A DNA stretch of 64,000 nt from Actinopolyspora alba (GCF_900112765.1 NZ_FOMZ01000010.1:1-64000), one strand, 5' to 3'; counted from the first letter of the stretch, positions 46,892 to 54,080 are shown. Notes: generated from the sequence alone by a model not told the origin. Numbers and translations are program-made.

Positions 46892-48027
46892 CAGTCGTTT
46901 CCTTTTCGACAGGTCGGTGACATCCGGACAGCCAGCTTGATCATTCTTCGGCCCTCGGCGATTCGTTCGTTGCCGCAAGCGAGGTCGCTCATGATTCGTG
47001 ACGCGTATTCGAGATCCCCGATATGGGTGATCAGCTCCCGGTATCGCTCCGGGCTGCGGACCAGTTCGGAGACAGCCGTGCCGAGGTGAGCGTTGGACAC
47101 CCCCCGATGGCCGAACAAGTTGATCCGACTTCCCGTTGTCGCGGTGCGTTCGACAGTCAAGGGGACATCGGGCCGCCCGGCGAGGTTCGCCGCCCGGATT
47201 CCCGCTAGATCGGTTCCGGGAAGGCTTTTCACGGTAAGTCCGGGGGGTACTCCGCCGATGACGTCGATGACCGAACCGTCCCCGACGGAACGCAGCACTC
47301 GTTCCAGGCAAGGCCCCGTGCTCTCCCGCGGGGTGGCCAGCAGGACTCCGACCGGCCCATCGTGCAGCACCCCCGTCATATCCTCGCCGTCCACGAGAGA
47401 GTCATCGGGTGGAAGTCCGGAGCGCAGTGTCCACTGCCTGCCCGATTCACCGTGGTGCACCAACACGGTCCGCTTCACGGTCGTCGCCCATCTTGCGGCT
47501 GAGCGAACGGCCAGCTGCCCGATGGTTCCGTCCCCGACCACCAGCAGTGTCGACGGCCGAAACCGGCTCAGCGCCCGTAGCGCGTAGTTGACCACCGCCA
47601 GTGGCTCCACCAGCGCGGCGAGCTCAGCTTCGGGGCGCTGATCCAGTCCGAGGACCAGGCCTGCTCGTGTCGCGGTGGCGGGCACGAGGGTCCGTCGCTG
47701 CAACAACCCGTCCACGTTGTGTCCGAGGAGGAAACCCGGATCGTTCGGATGGGTGGGGTTGATCACGACAGCATCCCCCGGCGAGAACGAGTCCCGGATC
47801 CCCTCTCCGACCGAGACCACCGTCGCTATCCCTTCGTGCCCCAGCACGGAGGCCGATTCCTTCCGGGAACCGCGCAGTATCTGGATATCGGTGCCGCAGA
47901 GTCCCGCGACCTCGGTGGCCACCACCAACTCGCCCGCGGCCGGGACCGGGGTCGGACGTTGCCGTACCGTGACGCGAGCTCCCGCTCGGACGAGTGCGTT
48001 GTTGCGGGGTTGTGCGTTTCCCGTCAC
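46891..48027 (-). CDS. MDR dehydrogenase lacking the structural zinc cysteines
   Basis: A 378-aa MDR protein. Catalytic zinc residues remain (Cys44 in GLCGTD; His64-Glu65 in LGHEGI), but where the four-Cys structural lobe should be it reads NPTHPNDPGFLLGHNVDG, without any Cys. The coenzyme loop is VVGDGTIGQLAVRSA. A ~20-residue tail has RRMIKLAVRMSP. GTG 48027 overlaps the ROK stop (GTGA); the frame upstream to 48138 has no family match. Substrate is probably a cyclitol; related proteins with the same deletion are known among sugar-alcohol dehydrogenases. Confidence 0.85.
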   Translation of the reverse strand: MTGNAQPRNNALVRAGARVTVRQRPTPVPAAGELVVATEVAGLCGTDIQILRGSRKESASVLGHEGIATVVSVGEGIRDSFSPGDAVVINPTHPNDPGFLLGHNVDGLLQRRTLVPATATRAGLVLGLDQRPEAELAALVEPLAVVNYALRALSRFRPSTLLVVGDGTIGQLAVRSAARWATTVKRTVLVHHGESGRQWTLRSGLPPDDSLVDGEDMTGVLHDGPVGVLLATPRESTGPCLERVLRSVGDGSVIDVIGGVPPGLTVKSLPGTDLAGIRAANLAGRPDVPLTVERTATTGSRINLFGHRGVSNAHLGTAVSELVRSPERYRELITHIGDLEYASRIMSDLACGNERIAEGRRMIKLAVRMSPTCRKGND

Positions 48028-49115
48028 GATTCCACCCCGATCCTGGCCGAACGTCCGGATCCGACCGCGGCGACACCGGCTCCCACCAGGCCATCGGCCT
48101 CGGAACTGTCGCAGCGCACGAGGCGCTCGGCTAGCCATTCCGGGTGAAATCGACTCGTCAGGTAAACACCGTCCCTGGTCAACCGCTCAGCCAGCGCGCG
48201 GTGATAGTGCTCGCCGAGACCGTCCACGACTCCCCCGGTGAGCGCGATCCGATCTATGGAGGGATCCAGACACCAGGCGGTTCGCAGTACATCCGCCAAC
48301 GGCGACGTGGCCGCGTCGAGGATCTCCCGGGCGAGCGGATCATCGTCGTCCAGGAGTCGGCGGAACGTACTTTCGAACTCGATGTCCTCGTCGAACAGCG
48401 GTGAGACGGCACAGCGCCGCGGTTCCAGCTCGCGGAGTCGTTCGGCCAGCCGGCGGATCCCGGGCCCCGAGGCGAACGCGGCCAGATGGTCCGGGCTCCC
48501 GCAGTCACAGTTCAGCTCCACCCGATTTCCCGCGAGAGTGGTGCCGGAGGGGATATGACCGATCTCCCCCTGGAGACCGCAGACGTCGACCGGGATGGTT
48601 CGCAGTCGACGATCCACCAGCCTGCACGCGATACCACTGCTCACCGTAACGAGGAGGAGCCGACGAAACCCGTCGAACCGCGGCGTCTCCCCCAGTCCGA
48701 GCAGTGCCGCTGTCACGTCGTTGACCAGGTGCCAATCGACGTCCGGCCTTCGCTCTCGCAACCCGGCCAGCAGGTCGAATCGAGTCACGCTGTCACCCCA
48801 GAGCGGAGCGGAAGCATATACCACACCACTGCGCTGATCCAGCGCCGCTCCCAACGAGATACCGGCTGTGGTGCCCTTTTCCTGGCCCACCCCGGCGCAT
48901 ATCTCGTCGATCAGCCGCGTTCGAAGTTCGTCGGCGCCCGCGTCCGGGTGAACGAGAACGCTCGGCGAAGGCTTGGACCACATCCGACGCACTCCCGATT
49001 CGGGAGACCAACGGGCACACCGGAAGTGAGTACCACCGATGTCGAACACCACGGCCTCACGCGCGGCACTCGCGGCGCCCGTATGTTCGTCCTGGAACGT
49101 CTCCGGCACTGTCAT
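48024..49115 (-). CDS. ROK-family sugar/cyclitol kinase
   Basis: A 363-aa ROK kinase. The ATP phosphate loop is VVFDIGGTHFRCARW (23-37); VNDVTAALLG carries the catalytic Asp; GEIGHIPSG and NCDCGSPDHLAAFASG give the zinc-binding signature, here C-x-C-G with the third Cys replaced by Asp-His. TGGVVDGLG is the adenosine loop. In acarbose biosynthesis AcbM, a kinase of this superfamily, phosphorylates 2-epi-5-epi-valiolone at C7; the same role here follows from its place right after the cyclase. Both ends overlap neighbours by 4 nt. Confidence 0.87.
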   Translation of the reverse strand: MTVPETFQDEHTGAASAAREAVVFDIGGTHFRCARWSPESGVRRMWSKPSPSVLVHPDAGADELRTRLIDEICAGVGQEKGTTAGISLGAALDQRSGVVYASAPLWGDSVTRFDLLAGLRERRPDVDWHLVNDVTAALLGLGETPRFDGFRRLLLVTVSSGIACRLVDRRLRTIPVDVCGLQGEIGHIPSGTTLAGNRVELNCDCGSPDHLAAFASGPGIRRLAERLRELEPRRCAVSPLFDEDIEFESTFRRLLDDDDPLAREILDAATSPLADVLRTAWCLDPSIDRIALTGGVVDGLGEHYHRALAERLTRDGVYLTSRFHPEWLAERLVRCDSSEADGLVGAGVAAVGSGRSARIGVES

Positions 49116-50341
49116 CGCGCGCTCTCCAGCACATCCGAGTCAGCCGCTCGATGATCCCGATGGGCCACGAACGACAACGCCGCTTGCAGCTCGTCGGCGG
49201 TGATGTCGTTCACGAACACCGCTGAACCGATACCTGCCGTCAGCGGCATGCGCTGGTAGCCATCCCTGTGTTTGACGGCGTCCTCCAGCGCACGTTCCAA
49301 CAACTCCGCGGTGAATACGGGATGAGTGAGCGGCAGTCCCGCCGCGTTCATGAGCGTGAGTGCCCGGTCGGCATCCTGCTCCGACAGCAGGCCGCGGTTG
49401 CGGGCCAAAGCGACGCAGATGGCCATGTCCACGGCCACCGCTTCCCCGTGCAGCAGCGGAGGGTCGGCACGGAGTTCGAGCGAGGGACTGAAAGTGTGGC
49501 CGTAGTCGACGGCCCTTTCGAGTACCTTCTCCCACAGGTTCGGCTCGAGTTCGTCCAACATTCCCGCGATCGAGCGGGACAGGATCTCACCACCGGCCGG
49601 ACCGCAGTCGGCGAGCGTTTCCGGATCGATCGACGCGACGGTGGCTTCGAGCAGATCGAACAGCTGGGAGTCCTTGATCAGTGCCATCTTGATGATCTCG
49701 GCCAGCCCGTTGTTGATGTGCCTACGATCCACGGTGCGCAGGAACTCGGGGTCGATGAGAGCCGTTTCCGGAGCACAGTACGTTCCGAGTCGATTCTTGT
49801 GCTGCCCGTGATTTATGCCGGTCTTGACGCCGATTCCCGCGTCGACCTGGCCGATCAGAGTGGTGGGAACCCGAATGTAGGGAACACCTCGGCGGTACAG
49901 GCTCGCGGTCATACCGACCACGTCGAGCACCACTCCGCCGCCGATCGCCACGATCTTCTCGGCACGGCGGAGTATGCCCATCGAACTCATGTCGTCCACG
50001 AGCCCGAGAGCCGTGTCGAGTTGCTTCGTGTTCTCGTCGCCGGGGACGACTCTCCAATTGTGTGCTATCCGCCAAGCCGAGAAGTAGGCACGTAACCGTT
50101 CGCCGTAGAGCTGCTCCACGGCATCATCCACCACCACCAGACAACGAGTCCTGCGCTTTCCATCGGCACCGCAGGCATGGGCGAACGTGGAGTTCGATGT
50201 GGACAGCAGTCCACGGGTCATGCTCACTTCGTAATCCACCACCTGCTGGGACCGGACTCGCCAGCTGACCCCCGGGGGCTTGGGAAGGTCGAACGCGGCG
50301 GTGATGCTCGTCGGTGTTGGATTGACAGTGGGAATGGACAT
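49112..50341 (-). CDS. Sedoheptulose-7-phosphate cyclase, 2-epi-5-epi-valiolone synthase type
   Basis: A 409-aa protein of the dehydroquinate-synthase superfamily. The NAD loop is IGGGVVLDVVG (133-143). Metal ligands are Glu215 (NGLAEIIKMALIKD), His282 (VDYGHTFSPSLE) and His298 (LLHGEAVAVDM). VDAGIGVKTGINHGQHKNRL and the LYRRGVPYIRVPTTL segment are nearly those of AcbC and ValA, not of AroB. It converts sedoheptulose-7-P to a C7 cyclitol. 2-epi-valiolone synthase is a close sister family that I cannot exclude by eye. The ATG has only a weak ribosome site; the operon promoter should lie in the AT-rich spacer upstream. Confidence 0.9.
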   Translation of the reverse strand: MSIPTVNPTPTSITAAFDLPKPPGVSWRVRSQQVVDYEVSMTRGLLSTSNSTFAHACGADGKRRTRCLVVVDDAVEQLYGERLRAYFSAWRIAHNWRVVPGDENTKQLDTALGLVDDMSSMGILRRAEKIVAIGGGVVLDVVGMTASLYRRGVPYIRVPTTLIGQVDAGIGVKTGINHGQHKNRLGTYCAPETALIDPEFLRTVDRRHINNGLAEIIKMALIKDSQLFDLLEATVASIDPETLADCGPAGGEILSRSIAGMLDELEPNLWEKVLERAVDYGHTFSPSLELRADPPLLHGEAVAVDMAICVALARNRGLLSEQDADRALTLMNAAGLPLTHPVFTAELLERALEDAVKHRDGYQRMPLTAGIGSAVFVNDITADELQAALSFVAHRDHRAADSDVLESAR

Positions 50342-50560
50342 CGAGAGCTCACAATCCGTTGAAAGTCGATTCGTACAACTGTCCGATCACGGGGTAATCA
50401 CCCCGCACGCGCTCGACCCGCGAACACGGGCGAGACAGGTAACGGAGCGGATCAGTCCCCCATCGCTCGTCCGGTGGGCTCCACGGGCGAACGGGCTTCG
50501 CTCCCGTTACCGCGGGCTCCCTCGCGGCCGCCTCCGGGGTTTCCGGCTGCCGCACCGCCT

Positions 50561-50585
50561 CAACAAAAATAAAACCGCTCGGTTT
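50561..50585 (-). terminator. Small hairpin with T-rich tail, minus strand
   Basis: On the minus strand AAACC-GAGC-GGTTT is followed by TATTTTTGTTG, the layout of an intrinsic terminator with a weak stem. It could end transcription from manC before the cyclitol operon begins. Confidence 0.4.
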
Positions 50586-50606
50586 GTTTGTTCAAGACAA
50601 AAAAAC

Positions 50607-50620
50607 GTGATATAAATCAC
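50607..50620. promoter_or_regulatory. AT-rich inverted repeat, candidate operator
   Basis: GTGAT-ATAA-ATCAC, a perfect 5-bp inverted repeat, 266 bp upstream of the cyclase start. It is the only such AT-rich dyad facing this operon and could bind a regulator encoded elsewhere. Confidence 0.4.
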
Positions 50621-50769
50621 TATTTACTACAGCTTTCAGCAGGTCGCGAAGAGCGCCCCGCGAGCCTGCGTCGACACCGCAAGTCAGCGGAATTAGCAGC
50701 AAAAAACAGCTATAACAGGCACTCCGCGCACGACCCGACGTCAAGAGTTACCCGAAGATGAACCACAAG

Positions 50770-50797
50770 AAAAAAATACCTAACAGTATGTTTTTTT
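50770..50797. terminator. A-run/T-run hairpin
   Basis: AAAAAAATAC, a 6-nt loop, then GTATG and TTTTTTT; the stem ATAC/GTAT plus A/T pairs with one bulge can act as a terminator on either strand. It lies about 210 nt past the manC stop. Confidence 0.4.
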
Positions 50798-51008
50798 GAG
50801 TTAAAACCGACCGGAGCACTGAGCCTCTCTCCTGCACAGACCGGAACGGAACCCGGCGAACCGGCAGGTGGTTTCGGCTACACCCGAACCCTCACGTACC
50901 ACTGTGTGGTTCGAGAGGCCAGTCAACCCGTCGGAAACGAACTCATCGACGATGAAGGACGAAGGGCTCCGGAACGGCAAGCGGGCCTCAACCACGTCGC
51001 CCCGGAGT

Positions 51009-52112
51009 TCAGCAGTCGTGCGAGAAGCGCACCCCGCCCGCGGGCAGCTCCACGCCGGGCCAGACGCGCACGCCTTCGAGCAGTTCGCAGCCCGCGCCGA
51101 CCACGGCACCGTCGGCGACCACGGCACCACGCAGCACCGTGCCCGACCCGATCACGGCGCCCGCCCCCACGACGCTGTCGGTGATCTCGGCACCGGCGTC
51201 CACCCGGGCCCCGTCGAACAGCGTGGCCGCCGAGAGCGCGGCCCGTTCGGCCACGACGCAGTCCGCACCGACCGTGGTTCCGTCACGCAGCGAGGCGCTG
51301 TCGGCGATAGAGGCACCGGGCAGCACCAGCGACTTCCCCACCCTGCCGTCGAGCGCCTCCGTGGGAGCGACGCCCCGGACCAGATCCGCCGAGCCGCGTG
51401 CGAAAGCGGCGGGCGTCCCCAGATCCAGCCAGTAGCTGGAGTCCACGTACCCGTGCAACCGCGCTCCGGACTCCAGCAGCCCCGGGAACGTCTCGCGTTC
51501 CACCGAGACGGGACGGCCGGCGGGAATCCCGTCGATCACCTCACGCCGGAAGACGTAACACCCCGCGTTGACCTGGTCCACCGGCGGATTCGGCGTCTTC
51601 TCCAGGAAAGCGGTCACCCTGCCGTTCTCGTCGGTGGGCACGCAGCCGAACCGGCCGGGATCGTCCACCCTGACCAGGTGCAGTGTGACGTCGGCCGCAT
51701 CCGCGCGGTGCTCGCCCAGCAGCGCGGGCAGGTCCACGCCGGAGAGGATGTCCCCGTTGAACACCAGCACATCGGGTTCCCGCAGCCGGTCCGCCACGTT
51801 GCGGATCGCACCGGCGGTGTCCAGCGGCTCGTGCTCCACCACGTACTCCAGCTCCAGCCCCATGCCGGAACCGTCACCGAAGTACTCGGTGAAGGTCTCG
51901 GCCCGGTAGGAGGTGCTGAGTATCACCCTGGTGACCCCCGCCGCCCGGATCCGCGAGAGCAGGTGGGTCAGGAACGGGACTCCGGCAGTGGGCAGCATCG
52001 GTTTGGGGGCGGAAAGGGTCAGCGGACGCAACCGCGTGCCTCGGCCCCCCACGAGCACCACGGCCTCCGCACCGCTCGTCGGCGCGTGGTCGTCGGGACT
52101 CGTCATCGCCAT
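51009..52112 (-). CDS. manC: Mannose-1-phosphate guanylyltransferase
   Basis: A 367-aa nucleotidyltransferase with a left-handed beta-helix tail. The N-terminal donor loop VVLVGGRGTRLRPLTLSAPKPMLP and FNGDILSGVDL (metal site) match ManC/RmlA2 (Rv3264c). Hexapeptide repeats (VGADCVVAERAALS, GAVIGSGTVLRGAVV) fill about 260-350. It makes GDP-mannose from the product of ManB. Synteny with wbbL points to the envelope locus, not to the cyclitol cluster, although it is on the same strand. GGGGAGG precedes two ATGs (52112 and 52106). Confidence 0.92.
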   Translation of the reverse strand: MAMTSPDDHAPTSGAEAVVLVGGRGTRLRPLTLSAPKPMLPTAGVPFLTHLLSRIRAAGVTRVILSTSYRAETFTEYFGDGSGMGLELEYVVEHEPLDTAGAIRNVADRLREPDVLVFNGDILSGVDLPALLGEHRADAADVTLHLVRVDDPGRFGCVPTDENGRVTAFLEKTPNPPVDQVNAGCYVFRREVIDGIPAGRPVSVERETFPGLLESGARLHGYVDSSYWLDLGTPAAFARGSADLVRGVAPTEALDGRVGKSLVLPGASIADSASLRDGTTVGADCVVAERAALSAATLFDGARVDAGAEITDSVVGAGAVIGSGTVLRGAVVADGAVVGAGCELLEGVRVWPGVELPAGGVRFSHDC

Positions 52113-52450
52113 GCACCTCCCCGGACCGAGGGTCCGCTCGATACGACTCGCAAGGGTGATCGTCGACTACGACACGGCGACTTCGTTCGGTCGTCGAATT
52201 CGACCAACTCATCACCCTGACGTAGGAATCCATGAGGAATACTCTGGCAGTAGCAGCACCCACCTGGCATGGCGCCCCTGGTCGGCACGGTCCGCCAATG
52301 CGAAACCACGCGGTGTCGAACACTCTGTCACGATGGACCTGCCACCACGGGGTCGAGCCGTGAGGTCGGCCGACTCGGGACCGGCTAATCCACCGGACGG
52401 ACGGGCCACGCTGCGGCTGAAAATCCACCGGCCAGCATTGAGAGGGACCC
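52113..52450. other. Divergent promoter region of manC and the 52451 gene
   Basis: 338 bp between divergent genes. It contains the perfect 12-bp palindrome GTCGAATTCGAC (52193-52204), a possible operator. No -35/-10 pair is convincing. No gene is seen. Confidence 0.4.
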
Positions 52451-52933
52451 ATGGACCCCCGCAACCGAGCCGACGAATCACTTGCTCGTGCGCGGGCACG
52501 AGGAGCGTTCGTCGTCACACCGGACAGCGCCACCTCACCGATGGACGCGGCGCAGACCGTGCGCATCCCGCGCGACTCGGTGCGTGACGTGGAGCGGGAC
52601 GATCCGAACTCCACTCAGCTCATCCCGGACTCGACGGGACAGTCCTCCCAGCGGGAGCAGCGGAGCAACCAGCAGGAGCAGCAGAACCCCCGACGGGAAC
52701 AGCCCAACCAGTGGGACCAGGGTCCCCGACAAGGGGAGCAGGAGAGCACCCGGCAGCCGGAGCCGCAACGGCCCGAGCAGTACCCCCCGTCGGAACAGCC
52801 AACAGCCGAGCAGCCCGCGGCCGAACAGCGGGCCTGGCCTACCTACGACTCCGACTCTCCCACCACACCGCACCGGATCGACAACGCCGCCTACCAGCAC
52901 GATCCCAGGCGCGGTCCACAGCGGTTCGACTGA
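52451..52933 (+). CDS. Conserved disordered protein next to manC/wbbL
   Basis: A 160-aa protein. The N-terminal 45 residues, MDPRNRADESLARARARGAF then VVTPDSATSPMDAAQTVRIP, look conserved as in a short actinobacterial family linked to this locus. The rest is almost only Gln/Glu/Pro/Arg/Ser with QREQ, QQEQ and GEQE runs, so disordered. No catalytic motif. GAGAGGG precedes the ATG. Function unknown; a scaffold or regulatory adaptor for envelope enzymes would fit. Confidence 0.75.
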   Translation: MDPRNRADESLARARARGAFVVTPDSATSPMDAAQTVRIPRDSVRDVERDDPNSTQLIPDSTGQSSQREQRSNQQEQQNPRREQPNQWDQGPRQGEQESTRQPEPQRPEQYPPSEQPTAEQPAAEQRAWPTYDSDSPTTPHRIDNAAYQHDPRRGPQRFD

Positions 52934-53008
52934 CTCGGCGTCCCGGCAGAACCCCTCGCTCGGGAAAGAAGCTCACCGAACGGTCGTACGCCGCAGCGCT
53001 CCCGAGCC

Positions 53009-53155
53009 GAACTCCGACCACCCTCGCGATCGGCATCGTCGCGGGGGTCCCCGCAGCGGCGTCGATTTCTCGCGAAATCGCCGCCCCCGACGTTGTGTAG
53101 TACCTACCCGATGTCGGGGCACCCACAGCGAGAGCCGTGCGAGAGGTTCCGCCAC
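53009..53155 (+). repeat. Nested-hairpin element, copy D
   Basis: Copy of the element at 14894 and 22407: ACTCCGACCACC, then the 18-bp palindrome, then CCCCGAC/GTCGGGG (53085-53091 with 53113-53119) around GTAG/CTAC (53097-53100 with 53104-53107), ending GAGAGGTTCCGCCAC. The outer stem partner on the left is replaced by the palindrome, so this copy is rearranged relative to A and B. Confidence 0.7.
53063..53080. repeat. Dispersed 18-bp palindrome, copy 6
   Basis: CGATTTCTCGCGAAATCG, identical to the copy at 35582, 129 bp after the stop at 52933 and inside element copy D, between convergent genes. Confidence 0.8.
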
Positions 53156-53189
53156 CCGCACCGCCTGGCAGGCCGAGAGGCCCACTCGA

Positions 53190-54080
53190 TCAAGACCGGT
53201 CGGAGTTGCGCGCGACGAACCGGGCGCGTGCGCCCAGCGCGGCCCGCAACGCGACCCGCAACGGCGCCCTGGTCGGCCCGGTATTCCGGTCGGCGAGGTA
53301 CCGGTAGGCACTGCGATGGTGTTCGTGCAGCATCCGTCCCGAGGAACGGGCGGTGGCGTGCCCACCGATGTGCGTCACCTCACTGTCGGGCACGTACACG
53401 TTGAGCCAGCCCGCTCGGCCCAACCGGTCTCCGAGGTCGACGTCCTCGAAGTACATGAAGTAGCGCGGATCGAAACCGGTCACCGAATCCAGCGCGGCTC
53501 GGCGCAGCAACAGGCAGGAGCCGGACAACCACCCGGCCGTGCGCTCGGCGGAGCTGTCGGTGGACTGCCGGTAGGCTCGGCTGAACGGATTGTCGGGCCA
53601 TATCCCGCCCAGCAGGGCGTGCCCGGCACCTCGTCCCAGTGACGGCAACGAGCGGGCCGAGGGGTAGACGCTGCCGTCCGGTTCCCGGATCAACGGGCCG
53701 AACGCACCGCCGCGCGGCCAGCGTTCGGTGGCCGCCAGCAACTCGTCGAGGCTGCCCGCGCTCCACTCGACGTCGGGATTGGCGACCACCACCCAACCGA
53801 TGTCGTCGCCCAACTCGGCGATGCCGCGGTTCGCGGCCGAGCCGTAACCCAGATTGGTGCCCATCCTCGCCAGCTCCACACCTGGGCGCAGCGCGGCGCG
53901 CTCCGGGGAGCCGTCGGTGGAACCGTTGTCGGCGAGGATCACGCTGAGTTGCCGATCGGTCGCCTTGGGCAGGGTCTCCAGGAAACGGTCCAGCGTGTTG
54001 CCGGGCGAATAGGTGACGGTGACGACGGCGAGCCCCTCGCCGTAACTGTGGGAGTCGCGCACGTCGTCATTCTCACGCAT
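53190..54080 (-). CDS. wbbL: Rhamnosyltransferase WbbL (arabinogalactan linker)
   Basis: A 296-aa GT2 enzyme that adds rhamnose to decaprenyl-PP-GlcNAc, the linker between peptidoglycan and arabinogalactan. LAVVTVTYSPGNTLDRFLETL, ADNGSTDG, VVANPDVEW (DxD), GWLSGSCLLLRR and FDPRYFMYFEDVDLGDRLGRAGW closely follow mycobacterial WbbL1. ATG 54080 (MRENDD) is chosen; the upstream extension has no match. The next gene upstream ends 118 nt away. Position next to manC equals Rv3264c-Rv3265c. Confidence 0.94.
   Translation of the reverse strand: MRENDDVRDSHSYGEGLAVVTVTYSPGNTLDRFLETLPKATDRQLSVILADNGSTDGSPERAALRPGVELARMGTNLGYGSAANRGIAELGDDIGWVVVANPDVEWSAGSLDELLAATERWPRGGAFGPLIREPDGSVYPSARSLPSLGRGAGHALLGGIWPDNPFSRAYRQSTDSSAERTAGWLSGSCLLLRRAALDSVTGFDPRYFMYFEDVDLGDRLGRAGWLNVYVPDSEVTHIGGHATARSSGRMLHEHHRSAYRYLADRNTGPTRAPLRVALRAALGARARFVARNSDRS

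Larger units (their letters stand above)
36502..50341 (-). other. Candidate C7-cyclitol biosynthetic gene cluster
   Basis: Thirteen consecutive minus-strand genes. Order of transcription: sedoheptulose-7-P cyclase, ROK kinase, zinc dehydrogenase lacking the structural zinc lobe, SDR, TIM-barrel isomerase, HAD phosphatase (these six overlap by 1-4 nt), zinc dehydrogenase with full zinc sites, quinone-oxidoreductase-like MDR, acyltransferase, MFS, acyltransferase, alpha/beta hydrolase, MFS. The first gene commits sedoheptulose-7-P to a carbasugar; kinase, epimerase, dehydrogenases and phosphatase tailor it; acyltransferases and exporters finish it. No aminotransferase, nucleotidyltransferase, glycosyltransferase or regulator lies inside. 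The boundaries are vapBC plus palindrome on one side and the AT-rich spacer on the other. Confidence 0.75.
50342..51008. other. AT-rich spacer upstream of the cyclitol operon
   Basis: 667 bp without a gene, containing the lowest-GC stretch of the window (about 50560-50810, with several A and T runs). It must carry the cyclitol operon promoter and the manC terminator. Distinct items within it are listed separately. The stretch 50342-50560 and the stretch 50810-51008 are of normal composition and show nothing further. Confidence 0.6.

Noticed and set aside
49112-50341. Dehydroquinate synthase (aroB)
   Set aside because: The superfamily is right, but HKNRLGTY, DYGHTFSP and LYRRGVPY segments match the sedoheptulose-7-P cyclases, and neighbours are carbasugar-type, not shikimate genes.
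51009-52112. manC as the nucleotidyltransferase of the cyclitol cluster
   Set aside because: It is on the same strand, but 667 bp away behind terminator-like hairpins, and its next neighbours (wbbL side) reproduce Rv3264c-Rv3265c synteny.
14694-53155. CRISPR array
   Set aside because: The repeats are dispersed over 38 kb, vary in orientation, lack regular spacers and have no cas genes near them.
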